A stretch of DNA of 64,000 nucleotides from Pogona vitticeps. Its lineage: Eukaryota; Chordata; Lepidosauria; Squamata; Agamidae. The translations under genes were made by a program, and so were the position numbers. Position 1 is the stretch's first letter. Every line of letters starts with the position of its first letter. The notes under the pieces are model-generated. The model did no database searches. It worked only from the letters and a program-made list of their open reading frames with translations, and was not told where the DNA came from. Below, in pieces: positions 50,135-62,929 of this stretch. The stretch spans positions 174,305,001 to 174,369,000 of the forward strand of contig NC_135787.1 in assembly GCF_051106095.1 (NCBI RefSeq), in the 5' to 3' direction.

Positions 50135-51875
50135 CATCTGGTAGATCCCAGGCTGCCTATCTCTGAACATTTGAATGAATAATCACAGTCTACATGTTTT
50201 AGGAAACTAAATAATAAAAATTAGGAACTCCAGAAGAAAAAGCACTAGTAACCTAGAATCCTGGAAAAAATAAAAATATAGTACATATTTTAGCATGCAG
50301 AACATCAGCCTTTATCATAAGAGCCATGCTCCATTAGACTAAAGACCTATTAAGTTGAGCATTCTGCTCCCACAGTGGTTAGAAATATGCTCATGGAAGG
50401 ACCACAAACAAAATATGAATGCAGAAGTGACTTGTGGCATCTTATAGAGACCAATGAAATTGTTATGGCATAAATTAAATCAGATCCACAATTGTTTTCA
50501 TTTAGAATGCTATCTGGCATTGTAGGCAATTAATGTCATAAATCACTGGAAGTTGAGCAGCTCTCTGAAGCCTTGATACTCTGGATGCCATCATTAGATC
50601 CTCCAAGAGTGTTGTTCTGCACAGCAGTAAAAGGCTAGTTTTGATGCAAACCAGTTAAATTGATACAAATCCAACATGAGGAATGGCAATATTAAAAAAC
50701 CAGTAGGAGAGCACTTCATCTTCCCAGGCTGGTCTGTCAGTCACCTAAAGGTGGTCATCTTAAAATAATAATAATAATAAAAAACAAAGACAAATTTCAA
50801 TGGGAAACAACTGCACAAGGAGTCATGAAGAAAAGAAAATCAATTTCTCACATCCTGAACAGGGACAAAAGTGTTCTGTTGCATCACGTATGGCAATCAG
50901 CACATTGACACTGGAATGTCCCAGTTATGACATAGACCTGACTTCTGAATGGCCACTACTAAGATAATTATCACTGCCTGTACTTTCTGCTTTTCTGTGC
51001 TCTCTGGCTTCACATATATATGGGAACATATTCCTACAAACATGTATATGCTACCTAAGAATAACACTCATGCATTTGATGAAATCAGTTGGATGCACAA
51101 AAGCAATATGCTATTAAAAATGCCACTCAGTAATGCGCTGTAAGACTTTTCTTACCTTGCTAATGATTGTCCAAGATGGAAAACTGGCAGCAGGTCTTAA
51201 AGGAGCCAGCAGTGGCTGATGGACCTCTGTCTCCATCTGACAATGCAGACTCTGAGTCTTCATGTGTCTCTGTCTATCTCTGTTGCCAAGAAAGATCACA
51301 TCTCTCCATTTTCTAGAATGGGGTTGGGCAAAAGGCAGACCTTGATCTACTGGTAAAATGCTGGTTGATTTGCAGTAGATTGAGCAAGGATTTCGGAATC
51401 TCAGTTCTTTAATACCCACAGCAACAATGTGACTCCCCTTCTCAGATGGTACAGCTGAAATGAAAAAGCAAAACAAAACAAACAAAACAAAAACCCTGGG
51501 ATAACCAGAAGTAGATTGTGAGCTCCATGTATTATTGATCTCAACATCCTAAGCTTGAACTTCTAAACTCCAAATGTAGTATGTTGTTTGTACCAGGGTC
51601 TGATTGCTGGCTCCTGGAATTGTACCCTTCACCTCATGGTAGGTCTTGCACACATGAAGCTTATATCCTCTTGTTCTGGAATGCCTTTTCATTTAGTCAG
51701 ATCTTATTCAAGCTGGCATTGATTGATTGTAAAGCTTTAGTCTGGATATGTATGCTTCATGTTATAGGTTTTTTAAAAATGGAATCTTACTTAATTTTAT
51801 ATTCATTTCATGCAGATTTTAAAGCTATTGTTTTCCTGAGTATAGTGGAAAGGGTGGGCTAAAGGCACACATATA
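50135..51875. other. TMEM178B intron 1, nothing recognised
   Basis: No gene or repeat family is seen; short ATA and A runs only. Confidence 0.35.
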
Positions 51876-52322
<447 letters not shown>

Positions 52323-52853
52323 TCTCATATAATGGGGTGAATAATTGCCCTGGGGCTGTCTTTGCCAAGTGGTGCCAAGTAATCAAATTGTTCCCAGCCA
52401 GCAGTCGCCATTACCACATTTAGTTTGTGTGGTGTTGCTGCTGCATAAAAGTTTAATCTGACTCTTTCGTAAGATTTAGGAGAAGAGGTGGTGGGATATT
52501 TTTTTAATGGTTGACATATGGAACTTGATGCCAAAGTCTTTCTGCATAAGAATGGGAACTAGTTCCTGAATCTTTCAGAAAACTGGAATGAGCAAAATAT
52601 CCTAAGAGTTCCCTTTATTAAAACACATGTCATAATAGAAATATGGCAGGTTCTAGATAAGGGCAGGCAATGTCTTGAACCAATCTATGGAAGTCTCTGG
52701 AGGAATTTAATGGAAATAAAATATCTCCAGATTGGCCACAGTGATATCCCCAGTTTGTCAATTTTAGAAATTCTTGATCAAGTATATTGATAATTTTATT
52801 TCTGTACCAAATTTCTGGGATCCTCCCTACATTTGTTTAAATATGTCAAGTTA
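52323..52853. other. TMEM178B intron 1, nothing recognised
   Basis: No gene or repeat family is seen. Confidence 0.35.
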
Positions 52854-52861
52854 AACTAAGG

Positions 52862-53533
52862 CAGTGATGGCGAACCTATGGCACGCGTGCCACAGCTGGC
52901 ACACAGAGCCCTCTCTGTGGGCACACAGGCCATAAGTCACCATAGAGAAATACTTACCCATCTTCTGATCCTGGATTTTGGCACTCCCCTCTGCTGGTGC
53001 AGTGGTCCAGTGGAGGGGTGCAATGGCGACCATTACCGGTCTAGCCCAATATGGGATTGGAGGACCAGTAAGTATTTATTTGTTAATACTGCCCATGTTG
53101 TTGTTGTTTAGTCATTTAGTCATGTCAGACTCTTCGTGACCCCATGGACCAGAGCATGCCAGGCCCTCCTGTCTTCCACTGCCTCACAGAGTTGGGTCAA
53201 ATTCATGTTGGTATCTTCAGTGACACTGTTCAATAATCTCGTCCTCTTGCCTTCACACTTTCCCAACAACAGGGTCTTTTCCAGGGAGTCTGCTCTTCTC
53301 ATGAGATGGCCAAAGGATTGGAGTCTCAGCTTCAAGATCTGTCCTTCCAGTGACTGCCCATGGGGGGGGGGGGGGACCAAGCATTGAACTCTTGCAGTAC
53401 AGCAGTAGTTGTTTTTTTCTAAACTAAAACCTCAGCATTCGGGTTTTAATTGCAGTATTGGCACTTTGAAATAAATACGTTGATTTTGTGTTGCAGTTTT
53501 TGCACTAAGGCTCAAAAAGGTTCACCATCACTG
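52862..53533 (+). mobile_element. hAT element (OposCharlie/OC1-like), interrupted by BovB
   Basis: The left end cagtgatggcgaacctatgg cacgcgtgcc and right end aggttcaccatcactg are inverted. Flanks aactaagg (52854-52861) and gactaagg (53534-53541) are an 8-bp duplication with one change. The start resembles OC1-type hAT elements, known to have spread horizontally among tetrapods. No transposase is present. A BovB fragment lies inside. Confidence 0.8.
53098..53352 (-). mobile_element. RTE-BovB LINE 3' fragment, nested in hAT
   Basis: Minus-strand frame: GQILKLRLQSFGHLMRR, KTLLLGKCEGKR and DRRAWHALVHGVTKSLT, with the BovB tail at 53098. Flanked by a perfect 10-bp duplication actgcccatg (53088-53097 and 53353-53362). 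It is about 255 bp, severely 5'-truncated, with a small deletion relative to 24799-25536. Confidence 0.92.
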
Positions 53534-53541
53534 GACTAAGG

Positions 53542-54189
53542 GTTAAGGTTCATGTAGGCAATAACACAATATGACAGTAACAAATCAGCAGTGGCATCGT
53601 ACCAAATGGAGAAATACTGTATTAAAGTCATTTCACCCATTCTGAAATTGGCTATTCCACAGGGGCAGAGTGAGTCTATCATTAGGTAGACACAGACAGC
53701 AGATGCTTCCACACAGTGCAAGCCCCTCCAATGGCTTGCACACATTGTTACAGTTTGCATTTGGATGTGCTTGTTGGGCAACATTTAGAAACGAAAACAG
53801 GTGTCTATGGCTACTTTTATGTTGCTATTTGCACTTTCTGCCTCTCTCAATCCGATGAATAGGTGAAGTAGAAAACAGAGTGTCTGTTTGATTTAAGAAA
53901 GGCTACAATGGAAATATTGATTTCAGACAAAAAGCTATTCTAATGAAAGTAATCACTGTTGTGATTCTATTGCTTTAAAATGGTCCATGACTACCAGCTG
54001 TATTTATTTCAAGGTACTCCTTCTTCCAAGAACCTGCCATTTCACAATTAGATACTTTAGAAGATGCTTTATAGATTTTTTTTTTTCCTAGAAAAGAATA
54101 TAAATGAAGCCCTTGCTGTTAAAAAAAGAGAGTACAATAGCAGATTCCTGTAGTTTTGTATGCTAACTTCAACTGGAGAGCATGCTATC
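53542..54189. other. TMEM178B intron 1, nothing recognised
   Basis: No gene or repeat family is seen. Confidence 0.35.
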
Positions 54190-55440
54190 CACTTGAGAGA
54201 GCTTTGTTTTTTGATCTTGTAAATTTCAATGCTGTCTCCTAATGTTTTCAATGGGATTACTATTAGCTGTAGCTTTTGATATACACTACGTATCTCCAAT
54301 ATGGGACAAACTTCTTGTCATTTCTCTCCAGGATGATGATAAGCTATTGGTGAGCACCTTCCAAATGGTCTGTCAACCAGCTATAAGTACACTTTATAAT
54401 AGCAGATTTTCCAGAATATCATTGGGAAAAATGTCAAAAGATTTATTGAAATCAAGATATGTGACATTCTCAGCATTTCTTCATCTACTAAGCTTGTATC
54501 TCTCTCTTTATATAAAAGAGATAATACTAATCTGTAATGCCTTGTTTTTGAGAAGCTTACACTCACTTGTTCTTAATAACCATTGTGTCCTTTTCTAAGT
54601 GCTCATAGATGAGTAGCTCTGAAACATTTCTTGGTATCACCACCAAGTGTACTTGGTAACTAGTTGCTCTTATCTTTCCCCTTGTTTGAAAATAAAGATA
54701 AAATTTGTCTGCCTCTAGTTTCAGGGACCCTACCTCTTCTCCAATAACTCTTTAAGATTATACAATGGCTTTGAGATGACAGCTGAATGTTCCTTTAATA
54801 TCCTTGGATGGAATTCATCTGGCCTGGGAGATCTGAATTAATTTAAAGTAGCTAGATGTTCCTGTACAATCACTTTACCAACCTTGCTACGTCCTTTCTC
54901 TATTAGGCCGAACACTGTTTTCCTTTTGGTAGAAGATGAAAGCAAAGCATTAAGTATTGAGGAGTTCCACCACTTCTCTGTCACCCATCAGCATTTCTCC
55001 ATTCTTTCCATGCCACAGACCTAGCACTTGTTCTTTCCCTTCCTGTGAGCATAGCTGAAAACCACATATTTTGCAAGCCTGAGCTCTTTATAGGATTTAG
55101 CCCTTCTGATCTCCCTATAAATTTTGGTTACTGGTCTATACTCTTGGTGATTTCCCCCTTCTTCCATTTTCTATACATGCTACTTTAAAATCTCTGCTCA
55201 CTGGAAAGCTCCTTATGTGGCCACTCTGGTTTCTTTCTTTTTTTTGTAGAAACTGTGTCAGTGTCTTCCCTTCAAGAGACACTCATCTCCATGACCTTCC
55301 TTCCTACTGAATATTTCTGAGCATGAGATCTCATCTACTATTTCCTTGAGCTATACGAAATCCATGAGCTTAAAGTCCACAATGCATTTCATATTACCCT
55401 CAGCTTTTCCTTTCCTCAGCATAATGAATACAAAGTATAT
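54190..55440 (-). mobile_element. CR1-type LINE, 5' region, reversed and decayed
   Basis: The plus strand carries, in order, aaaagatttattgaaatcaa gatatg, tactaagcttgtatctctct, ggctttgagatgacagctga, tccttggatggaattcatct ggcctggg, agaagatgaaagcaaagcat taagt and catcagcatttctccattct. I recognise these as the reverse of the upstream CR1 ORF2 region common in sauropsids. All frames are broken, and neither 3' end nor target duplication was found. Confidence 0.6.
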
Positions 55441-55446
55441 CACAAT

Positions 55447-55520
55447 CAATGTATTCTCGAAGGCTTTCACGGCTTGGATCTGATGGTTGTTGTGGATTTT
55501 TCAGGTTCTTTGGCCCTATC
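55447..55520 (-). mobile_element. Penelope-like terminal fragment
   Basis: The plus strand tgtattctcgaaggctttca cggcttggatctgatggttg ttgtgga is the reversed outer end of Penelope-like elements, overlapping in type with 349-400. Confidence 0.5.
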
Positions 55521-55799
55521 ACAGTCACTTGCCAGGCAGAGCTGATGCAGTAGCTTTTCTTTAGGTGTTGACAAGCCCTCTATGTTGATAGAGATTATAA
55601 TCAACATTGATCCTAACGAGGCCCCTTTTGTTATTTATGACCACTTGTAGGCCATTGTCAAAGTTGTGTCTTCAATGGTTTTCCTACAAGGAATCACCTT
55701 ATGTTGGTAGCGCTTGAGGGAAAAGAGAAGTCAACAGGGAGCTTTCATTGTCGAGAAGATGTCCAAATAGGTCCTCACATCCTTTGGGGAGGCTCTTTC

Positions 55800-56480
55800 C
55801 GTGTCCCCCCATCTGACTTACTGCTCAGTTGGGCTATTCGCAGATGGTAGAACATATTTTAACAGATACATTAGAAGAACCTGGTGCATATCAGGATAGA
55901 AACCAACTTAAACCCAATCCTGGTAAGACTCAAATCTGTGCCTGTCATATGAAAAATAAGCAAGTATCCTGGTAAGTTTAGTTTACCTGGAAGGGTATCT
56001 AACTAGATCATTGTTTTGTTCCCCAATACCTAGGTGTTACTTTGGATAATGTAATGACCTAAAGAAACACTGCAAAATACAAAGGGAAGGTCTACACAAG
56101 GAACAATATTCTTTGAAAGTTATCAGGAAACAATTGGGGCACACAAACCACAAACACTAAGAACTACAGCATTGGCCCTATGCTACTACATAAGTGAACA
56201 TGCCAGTTTAGTGTGGCATAGTTCAGCCCATGCAAAACAAGTAGATGTAGCAATCAATGAATCATAGAATCAGTATTGGATGCCTAAAGCAAATGCCTAT
56301 TGATAAAATCAATTATTTAATAAGCATTGCATCCAATGACATATACAGGGAGGTAGCCTCTAATGGTGAAAGACCCAAAGCTCTTACATCAAACACACAT
56401 CCAGTCTTTGGTTGCCACACCTAACCCCTTACAGACTAAAATCAAGGAAGTCTTGAAGGAACAGAATTCCAGGACTATAA
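55800..56480 (+). mobile_element. Non-LTR retrotransposon fragment, jockey/I-like
   Basis: Plus-strand coding-like blocks LKPNPGKTQICACHMKN, LRTTALALCYYISEHASLVW and AHAKQVDVAINESCRI...GCLK match the end of the reverse transcriptase and the region after it in LINEs. Frames are interrupted several times. It is unlike the CR1, L2 and BovB copies in the window. The clade is uncertain. Confidence 0.55.
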
Positions 56481-56734
56481 TAAGGAAAGAAAGTGCATAT
56501 TTCTTACAATGAATGGAAACCCATGAAAATGTAGTGCAGCTACATGGAGGATTTGGTTACCTGGAAGTCATTTACTGGGTTACAGACTGGAGTTGGCAGA
56601 ACCAAAGTCAGTCTAAGAAAATGGGGTTTTTGCACTGACTCAGTCTTTTGTGAATATGGAAAAGAACAGGGAACTTCACACCTATGCCAGTGTACTTTGT
56701 TGGTGGGTTGATTTATTTTATTTCTAGGCTGTCT

Positions 56735-57480
56735 TTCTCCCAATGAGGAGGCAGGTCAAAATGATTAAAGCACATCACACTAAAAAACATAATCACAAGG
56801 TTAAAAAGCAATTAAAGATACAGTAATAATTAAAAAGCAATTAATTACTGTAATTATACAGTAGTAATTAAAAACATTTTAAAAGTTTAAAAACACATTT
56901 AAAAGAACAAAACCCCAGCACCCAGGAGGGACTTGCTCTAAGTTATTAGCAACCTGCTTAAAGAGGCAGGTCTTCAGCTGTTGGCAGAAAGATAAAAAGG
57001 AGGGGGCCAAGCTAGCTTCCTGACAGAAATCATTCCATAATCCAGGAATAGCCACAGAGAAGGCCTTCTCTCATGTTTTCATTCAACAAGCCTGTGATGG
57101 CAATGGGACCCAGAGAAAGACTTCCTCTGAAGATCTTCAGAGCCAGAAGGCTCGTAGAGGGAGATACATTCCTTCAGTTAACCACCGGCTCAAACTATAT
57201 AGGGCATTATATATCACAATAACCAGCACTTTGAAGTGAGTCCAGAAATGGAACAGTAGCTAGTGCAGCTGCTGTAACTATGCTATTGGGAACTAGTTGG
57301 GGCAGACAACCTCTATACTCCTCAAAAAGTTACTACGGGAGATTTGATGGTAGTTGCCCAAATGCTCTTGATGTAGCCCTTCTGCGCTGCTTCTGAAACA
57401 AATGCAGAATGTAGAATGACTCACAAGAGAGCATGGCCCCAATTCTGGGAGAAAGGCAACCTATAAATGAAATAAACCAA
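56735..57480 (-). mobile_element. L2-type LINE 3' region, reversed
   Basis: The plus strand reads ggcaggtcaaaatgattaaa, aagaggcaggtcttcagctg, cattccataatccaggaata gccacagagaaggccttctc and agagccagaaggctcgtaga. This is the reverse of the L2-type C-terminal coding part (AFSVAIPGLWN-like) and its 3' UTR. Diverged. Confidence 0.6.
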
Positions 57481-57689
57481 TGAAATGAAATAAATAAGCA
57501 TGGTTATTGCCACCCAAAGTTCTCACTACTTCCACTTTGTTCACCAGTTGTTTTCTGCTGGTGAGGATCAGGTCCTGGTTAGCTGATTCCCTTGTTGCTC
57601 TGTAGAAAATGAAGTTGTCACTAAGGCAAGTGAGGACTTTTGGGCACTTTATGTTCTGGCAGAGTTGAACATTGAATCGGTAGTGAGGC

Positions 57690-57835
57690 AGCTGAATAGG
57701 TCTCTGATTTAAGTCTCTGACTGTAGAGCTGGTGGTTAGGAGTCTGATTCTCTGCTTTGCCTCCTTGACAAGCACCGGACTTGATGATCCATAGGGTGCC
57801 CTCCAGCTCTACAATTATAAATTCTAAGATGTTTC
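57690..57835 (+). mobile_element. tRNA-derived SINE with CR1-type tail
   Basis: A worn head (ctctgactgtagagctggtg) and the tail cttgatgatccatagggtgc cctccagctctacaatt match 24418-24560. Confidence 0.65.
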
Positions 57836-59569
57836 ACGTCACCACTGCACCATTCTCTTTAAATATTTGGCAATCCAATCTAGGAGGGCACCATCCAGTT
57901 TGACTTGGAGATCTCTAGGAGACCCCTACAGTTGTTCGTCTCTCTTTTGATTTTCATCCAAATGCTCCCCATCAACCTTCAATTCTCCCTGTTGATAGCT
58001 CTGGGCAAGCAGCCTGGCTGCAGTGCCTTTCACTTGCAGAAGTTTCCAAACCTTTACAAAGGCAGCTCCAAATAGAATGCATCACAGTAATCTAACTAGA
58101 GACCATGAATTCATTACCTCTGTGAACTTGTGAAATCTCTTTCTGTTTCTGGGACCCGTACTCTCATTACCAGCGGCCTCGTTATGAGTGTTATTGCTTG
58201 GGGGTACAGCCAATGTGGGCAGAGAGACACTCTAGAGAAGAGATGGCATATTAGATAGTCTCCTTAATGCTCTTTTCTTCTCAGCAGAGGCAGAGCCTGG
58301 AATTAGAAACGGATTGTTGCCTAGTCCACGGGCCTTGTCCAGGGTCCTGAAAGACTCTGGACAACTTTTGTTGGAGATCTGATCTGGAATCAAGCTCTCT
58401 CTGTCTATTTCTCACCTGCTGCAGTGCTTCTTGAAGGTGGTGGTTCTTCAGTTGGAATCTCCTATAGAGCATAAAGGGTGACGAGACTGCCACCCCCAGG
58501 AAGCATTACAGCTGGAAATAAGGCCAAGAAGGCCTTAGCCTTTCTCCAGGCGAGTGCAACAAAGATGTCTGCAGGTGTGTTTGTGGGCTGGAACTCCCAG
58601 AATCATTCCTGGGGAATTCTTGGAGAATTATGGGATTTGGAGTCCAAAAACCAAAGCAAAACAAAAACTAATGATACATCACTAGTGTGTGCGTGTAAGA
58701 CAAACACAGAAAGAAAGATAGAATCAGAAACTGAAGGAGACCACATAAATTCACAGGGGCCCAATGGATCTGTAGTTTCATCTTGGAATAAGCAGGTGAT
58801 GGATTTCCATAGAGAGGATTCTCCTTTTACTGGGGACCCCAGGAAACAAGAAACCTCAGCACCCCAGAGTTTAACTCAGTTTTTCAAGAAGCTACTTGAA
58901 GGAACAAATCTATATAAATTCTTCTGAGATACCAGTGGGCCCATCTAGCCAAATACATCCAAAACTATGGTCTCTTTAAGAGATATCTTTCCTATTGAGT
59001 TGTTAGAACCTGCACCAGTCTTTGGACCTGCATCATTATATAGTGCTCTCTTTAGTTTTGATTTGAATATTGGCTGAAAAGAGTTGGATGTTGTCCAGAA
59101 TCCTCCTGATGCTGCATTTCATTAATCTCTGACTCACCTTTTGCTGTCCTTATTAAACCCTTACCAGCATTTGCTGGCTTAAATCTCTACAGCTTGTTCT
59201 TCCTGTTTGCTGCTGTTGGCTCCTTTCTTTATCTTAGCAAGGCTTAACTCGTCAAAATACGTTCCATAATTCAGTATGGAATGTATTCTCATGTGTAGTA
59301 GGAATGATCACACTGCAGAGGGATCTGTAGTTCATTTGTAGGGCATATGCTTAGTGGGCAGAAGACTCCATATTCCATTATTGGAAACTGCGGGTGGGAC
59401 ATGAGAAGACCATTTTATGAAGTCGTGGTAAGTTATTGTCACTCAGTGCATGTCAGGGTTGAGCAAACTGGGGATTTCCAGGTTTTTTGGACTGCCACTC
59501 CTGTAGTTCCTTCCATTTGGCTTATACTGGCTAGATCTGATGAGAGTTAAGGACCAAAAGCATCTAGAG
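57836..59569. other. TMEM178B intron 1, nothing firm
   Basis: A half-palindrome of MITE type lies near 58585-58650 (ctggaactcccagaatcatt ... ttatgggatttggagtcc). Nothing else is recognised; the 149-residue frame at 58478-58927 has no domain. Confidence 0.35.
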
Positions 59570-59704
59570 CAGGTTCTCAACCTTGGGTCCCCAGATATTC
59601 TTGGGCTAAAACTCCCAGAAGCCTTCTCCAATAACTGTGGTGGCCAGGATTTCTGGGAGTTATAGTCCAGGAACATCTGGGGAACCAAAGGTTAGGAACC
59701 CCTG
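59570..59704. mobile_element. Palindromic hAT MITE, 135 bp
   Basis: The ends caggttctcaacc and ggttaggaacccctg and the arms ctaaaactcccagaag / ttctgggagttatag are inverted. Flanks atctagag (59562-59569) and atctaaag (59705-59712) form an 8-bp duplication with one change. Confidence 0.8.
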
Positions 59705-59712
59705 ATCTAAAG

Positions 59713-60591
59713 ACTACACATGTCCAGTCAAGTGTGAACAAAAATACAGAACTACATAAGCCAACAGTTCTATACAGCATAGGGCTGTACACCTAGTGCT
59801 GGGAACCCATTGTTGTCTCTTCCAGGTACAAACACCATGACTTTTTGTTCCTTTCAAGTACAAGTCACATTTTGCTGACCTTGTATGTGGTTAAGGAAAG
59901 CATTTTATACTTTTAAAAGGAAAGCAACAACATCAAAAATCAAACCTACACAAATGTCCTCTGAACAACCAAATATTGCATTGCACTCAGTCTTACCTTG
60001 GGGAGAAGATGAGAGAGTGAGTGAACAAGTGACAGATGTTAAACCTATCTCTTAACGCATGATAGGAAAATACCATGGCGATGACAGATATGTAACAACT
60101 TGTATAGGAAAAATCAGAGAACTCCCACTAGTGCCCTCATTCATACTGCAGGGTTCATCGTTCACAAAATACCAGGTAAAATTCTTTCTTGCCCAAATTG
60201 GCATCTGAAAAAAAACCCCATGAAAGTTCTATTGATCACCAGGGAAATGGATGGTCCAAAGCATGAATCCAATTGTTCAACAGAGGGGACTCCAAAATAC
60301 ACATGATTGAAAAGGGGTGTGCGTCTGGAGTGTTGTTATGGGGCTCCTCAGCTTGGAAGTGAATATGAGCCAGATCGAAGGCAAAGTGCTCAGCATGTTC
60401 CTGCCATGCCCACCAAGCTGTTTGGGGGCTTTTCCCCTTTGTCCCCCAGTCTCACTGATAGGGCAGTATGAACTAGTGGATACTGTTTTTCTATTCCCAA
60501 GTCTTTGGGTGTCAGTTCGATGAAACCTGGAACACGATCGTACAACTTCCAGTCTGACTGTGCTCTCTCTCTCTTTCTGTGTGAGTTAGAC
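59713..60591. other. TMEM178B intron 1, nothing recognised
   Basis: No gene or repeat family is seen. Confidence 0.35.
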
Positions 60592-60727
60592 CAGTGGTTC
60601 TTAACCATTGTTACTCGGATGCTTTTGAACTGCAACTCCCAGAAACCCCAGTCAGGACAGCTGGTGGTGAAGGCTTCTGGGAGTTGCAGTCCAAAACTCC
60701 TGAGTAACCCAAGGTTAAGAACCAGTG
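60592..60727. mobile_element. Palindromic hAT MITE, 136 bp
   Basis: Same sequence as 49991-50126 apart from about two bases, with its own perfect 8-bp duplication agttagac (60584-60591 and 60728-60735). Both carry the same asymmetric right end (aaccagtg), so they share a recent source. Confidence 0.93.
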
Positions 60728-60735
60728 AGTTAGAC

Positions 60736-62449
60736 AGTACAGAGTAAACCTCTCCAGCTGGAAATCCTGAATGAGCCTTGTTCTATGCCAAGAGTGGACA
60801 CAGTGTGGTTTGTAGCCCTCTGGTGACCTCCAGGGATACAAATTGGCCCCTAACTTTCCAACCTCCCTTTTCCCCCTGAAAAAATATCCTTGCATATTAA
60901 GGGTACATCAGGTAATTTTGCCATGTTTAGCCTGTCTCAGCCCCTCCGGTCTCTTACATCCCTCATAATTATTGTAGATCTTTAAAGATTCATCATTAGA
61001 ATGCATGAAATAGCTTTTTCCAATTGAAAAAGCTTTTATTTATTTTGGGGTGAATGGCATGTGGGAGTACATGTGACTCTTCTAGGTTTGAGTGTGTGTG
61101 CAGACATGAAATATAATGTAATATAATAGCCTTCTCAAATCCGACACCTTCCAATTATGTTGGACTATGGCTCCCATCATCCTTGCCTGTGTGTCCATTG
61201 GCTGAACTAAAGCTACTTACCTGAGAACATTAGTGAAGCAGGAGGAAATTCCACAGGGTGGGGCAGCAGTCATGGGGGGCGGACATGTGAAGAGGGAGCG
61301 GTATCATTCATGATAGATTGGCACCTCTGGTGGGCCAGATCAGCCTGAGGAATGGTAGAATTTCTCTTCCGTTAGGCTAAAGAAAGGTGCCTTTTAAGCA
61401 AAAAAGTAGCAGTTACCTTTATTTTCCAGCCACTTCTCCACTTTCAGGCCTCCCACCTTCTCTTTTGTCCTCTTTCTTGGTCTTCTTCCCATTCTACTGT
61501 CCTCCCCAAAGCTGTCTGTTGTGCCTGGCGGTGTGTCTGTCCTTCCCCAAAGCTTCCCTGGGAAGGCGATGGGATTTTCTGTCCTCAAAAAGAACCTTCC
61601 ATTTCCCTCAGTTACACTGGGACTGACCCTGCCTTCTCAGCACTTAAAACATTATGTGACATCTTCACAGAAAGACGACAAGTGCCGAAGTCAATTCTTG
61701 TAGAAGGCAAAAAAAAGAGAATGGCTGTCAGACAGTGTCACTGCACTCATGTCAGGCAGCAAGCACTGACTACTTTTGTTTCCAGGTGGTGAGAATCAGG
61801 GACTGCCAGGTTGTCACCAAGTGGATGACTTCAGATATTTACTTTGCATTGGCCAGTTAAGATATGGTAGTCTTCAGGCATGTGCCAAAATCCACAGCAA
61901 ATCAATACCTTTATTGGCCAACCCAATCTATTTTTAAATAGTGAGCTAGCTTCCGAGTTCTCCTTCACCAAATTAGATTAAGGATAAGGAATCTTTGGCC
62001 TTCCCACTATTTTGGACTATGAATGCCATAGCTCCTCACCATGAGCCATGCTGGGTGAGATTTCTGGAAGTTCAAATATCTGGAGAGAGCCAGATTCCCT
62101 GCATGTGGGCTTGGATGCTAAACCAGGACTGGACAAGATGAGATCCTCCAAATGTTGCTGGACTAGTACTGATGTTACGCTTCAGGTTATGATAGGTGGA
62201 CTTCATCGAAGTTGTATCTAAGAACAACTAGATGATCATACAATCCTCTTGGGGTCAGGGAGGGAAAAAAACCTCAAAGGCCAGCATCCTATTGAGTGGA
62301 AAATATCATGAGTGTAGTAATTCAGAATTGCTCTACATACACAAGTGTTTTCTCCTGGAGATTGTCATTTGTGTGGCAGTAACATTTATGCAAGTGGCAC
62401 AATCTTAGGTTTCTATACAGGCAAAATGTTTTGTATTATTTACGATTTT
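60736..62449. other. TMEM178B intron 1, weak MITE scraps
   Basis: Worn actcccatcat-type blocks lie near 61140-61210 and 61990-62110. Otherwise nothing is recognised. Confidence 0.35.
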
Positions 62450-62900
62450 ATTTACTTAAAACAATTTTAGCCCACTTTATATCGCAGGCTCTCAGGGTGT
62501 GCTACAGAGATTTTAAAACACAAGACGCTACAAACAATTCAAAACCAAACAGTTTAAAACAGAGAATTTAAACATATGAACATTAAAGCCATTGCACTAA
62601 AACATATGCAGGCAATGATCTTGAATCCCTAAAGGCTCTAAATAAGTACACCTTGACTTGGCACTGAAATGATGTCGATGTCAGCGCAAACTAAGCCTCC
62701 AAAAGAAGGGCATTCCACAGTTGGGGTGCTATGGCAGAAAATGTTACGTATTTATTTTATTTATTTATTTGATTTATATCCCGCCCATCTGGTATATTCT
62801 ACCACTTACCACATAAAGAATTGTTCTCAGTGGTGGGACATGGAGAAGTGGCTCCTTCTCATATCTTAGTGACGAGGCAGGTTTATATATAGAGAAGTGT
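62450..62900 (-). mobile_element. L2-type LINE 3' region, reversed
   Basis: The sequence caattttagcccactttata, ctaagcctccaaaagaaggg cattccacagttggggtgct and tttgatttatatcccgccca tctgg fit the reverse of L2-type 3' ends. Two partial copies may be joined, because the terminus-like tatcccgccc block lies inside. Confidence 0.5.
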
Positions 62901-62929
62901 GTTACATAACAGCACTGATGTTACCTGTC

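Noticed and set aside
58478-58927. 149-residue plus-strand frame in TMEM178B intron 1
   Set aside because: No domain, overlaps MITE-like half-palindrome, no splice or promoter support.
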